A stretch of 6,284 nt of DNA, taken from Deltaproteobacteria bacterium. Lineage in GTDB: Bacteria > Desulfobacterota > Desulfobulbia > Desulfobulbales > Desulfobulbaceae. Made by a program: the position numbers and the translations under genes. The notes below the pieces were generated by a model, which worked only from the letters and a program-made list of their open reading frames with translations, was not told the DNA's origin and ran no database searches. Positions 5,712 through 6,284 of the stretch are shown piece after piece (position 1 is the stretch's first letter; each line of letters starts with the position of its first letter). The stretch is from NCBI GenBank assembly GCA_024277485.1, contig JAJRVA010000185.1:1-6284 (forward strand), read 5' to 3'.

Positions 5712-5791
5712 CTGAAATGACGGCTCGCGGAACGGCGAACCTTCAGCATATCTTACAACATGATAACAATCAATATCGAATAGAACTCTAA

Positions 5792-5826
5792 TAGACCTTG
5801 ACATACGGTCTAACTTAATACATGAT
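5792..5826 (+). promoter_or_regulatory. Plus-strand promoter overlapped by an operator-like palindrome
   Basis: A perfect -35 box TTGACA (5798-5803) and CATGAT (5821-5826, four of six) are 17 bp apart on the plus strand. TAGACC (5792-5797) and GGTCTA (5808-5813) form a perfect 6-bp inverted repeat flanking the -35 box. This placement is typical for repressor operators of the TetR type, but that is inference. Transcription would start near 5833 and run into the IS element, whose end lies at about 5850. The gene formerly served is not in the window. Confidence 0.5.
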
Positions 5827-5849
5827 CGAGTTCCGGGGACAGTATATAG

Positions 5850-5878
5850 TGACCTGGTCCAGTAAAAAAGGACACTTT
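5850..5878. repeat. Probable terminal inverted repeat of the IS3-family element
   Basis: The sequence starts TGACCTGGTCCAGTAAAA and continues through GGACACTT. The TG start, the position just beyond the transposase stop, and the resemblance to ends I remember from IS3-family elements support this call. The partner repeat is outside the window, so the exact boundary is not proven. Confidence 0.55.
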
Positions 5879-5885
5879 TCTAAGT

Positions 5886-6284
5886 TTATGCGGCCATTTT
5901 CAAAGGCCACAGTTCTTCAAACCTGTTCGGGCTGACATAGCCGAGGTACGAGTGCAGTCGTTGACTGTTATAGAACATCTCGATGTACTCGACGATGTCC
6001 AGCCTGGCCTCTTCCCTGCTGCCATAATCTGTAAAAAAGACCCTCTCCGTTTTCATGCTGCCAAAGAAACTCTCTGCAACACTATTATCCCAGCAGTCTC
6101 CCTTGCGACTCATGCTGCTTGTCATGCCGTAGATCTCCAGCAATTTCTGAAAATCATGACTGCAGTACTGGCTGCCACGATCCGAATGAAAAATGAGACC
6201 CGTTTCCGGTCGACGACGCCAATACGCCATGCGTAATGCGTTCATGACCAAGTGCCTGGTCATCCTCCTGCTCAGGGACCAGCC
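5886..6284 (-). CDS. IS3-family transposase OrfB, C-terminal part (5' end outside window)
   Basis: This is the catalytic integrase-like (rve) part of a DDE transposase that cuts and joins DNA ends. The visible 132 residues are open to the window edge: in-frame codons before the Met at 6263 read GWSLSRR, which fits the family, so that Met is internal. Counting from that Met, the second catalytic Asp is D28 in FHSDRGSQY and the Glu is E64 in [14 protein letters not shown]. The 35 residues between them are the D35E spacing typical of IS3-family enzymes. The C-terminal [21 protein letters not shown] is also characteristic. The first catalytic Asp lies outside. Nothing seen here is broken, but whether the whole gene and its orfA frameshift partner are intact cannot be judged. 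Confidence 0.92.
   Translation of the reverse strand, partial: GWSLSRRMTRHLVMNALRMAYWRRRPETGLIFHSDRGSQYCSHDFQKLLEIYGMTSSMSRKGDCWDNSVAESFFGSMKTERVFFTDYGSREEARLDIVEYIEMFYNSQRLHSYLGYVSPNRFEELWPLKMAA

Larger units (their letters stand above)
5531..5849. other. Gene-free AT-rich region between rsmB and the IS element
   Basis: No convincing gene is present in these 319 bases: the open frames are short, run into rsmB on the opposite strand, and lack ribosome binding sites. What can be seen is a possible minus-strand promoter for rsmB (TTGAGG at 5652-5657 and TAGAAG at 5629-5634, 17-bp spacer), a 7-bp dyad (5646-5652 with 5669-5675), an AT-only hairpin with a T-run (5688-5711), an operator-like palindrome with a plus-strand promoter (5792-5826), and a short mobile-element-like sequence at 5830-5846 beside the IS end. 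Confidence 0.7.
5850..6284 (-). mobile_element. IS3-family insertion sequence, 3' end (partial)
   Basis: The element enters from the right edge and ends near 5850. Its transposase reads on the minus strand and stops at 5886, leaving about 36 bases to the outer end, which is usual for this family. The outer end read inward begins TGACCTGGTCCAGT, and IS3-family ends start with TG. The expected direct repeat would be TAG or ATAG at 5846-5849, but the other end lies outside the window and cannot be compared. orfA and the first part of orfB are not seen. Confidence 0.8.

Noticed and set aside
5443..5720. Short plus-strand open frames around the rsmB start and the gene-free region
   Set aside because: They overlap rsmB antisense, have low-complexity products and no ribosome binding site.

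Overview
The window reads like chromosomal DNA of a Gram-negative bacterium, most likely a deltaproteobacterium-type lineage (Desulfuromonadia/Desulfobulbia-like). This placement is inferred from the gene combination and protein flavour and was not tested by a search. Nearly all coding capacity is on the minus strand, so genes run from high to low coordinates. Base composition is moderately GC-rich in the genes and clearly AT-richer in the 5531-5849 gap.

Right edge (5850-6284): the 3' end of an IS3-family insertion sequence, containing the C-terminal catalytic part of its DDE transposase and a likely terminal inverted repeat. Next to it, at 5531-5849, is a 319-base gene-free stretch. It holds an AT-rich terminator-like hairpin, two dyads, a strong plus-strand promoter with an operator-like palindrome pointing into the IS, and a short sequence resembling the ends of REP-associated tyrosine transposase elements.

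Centre (5530 down to 702): a six-gene minus-strand cluster. The order is rsmB (16S rRNA m5C967 methyltransferase), a 56-residue protein of unknown function, a 136-residue glutamine-rich coiled-coil protein of unknown function, an M24 Xaa-Pro peptidase, a PIN-PhoH ATPase/RNase, and a 110-residue protein of unknown function. From the 56-residue gene onward the spacings are 9, 0, 2 and about 15 nt, so these five genes are probably co-transcribed and partly translationally coupled. A good promoter (TTGTCG-N17-TATAGT) lies in the 78-nt gap after rsmB, so they can be expressed apart from it. The recognisable members deal with rRNA modification, peptide turnover and RNA turnover. A shared role in translation-linked housekeeping is only an inference.

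Left part (1-700): a single-domain PilZ protein gene, with its own promoter (TTGAAC-N17-TACAAT) and a 5' leader of about 110 nt. Its second RxxxR/DxSxxG motif carries Cys instead of Ser. Beyond it lies a region with a three-arm inverted repeat. At the left edge is a 9-bp tandem repeat (seven units visible) that in one plus-strand frame reads as a Thr-Pro-Glu tail ending in a stop codon. It may be the end of a convergent gene cut off by the window. No tRNA, rRNA or CRISPR array was seen.
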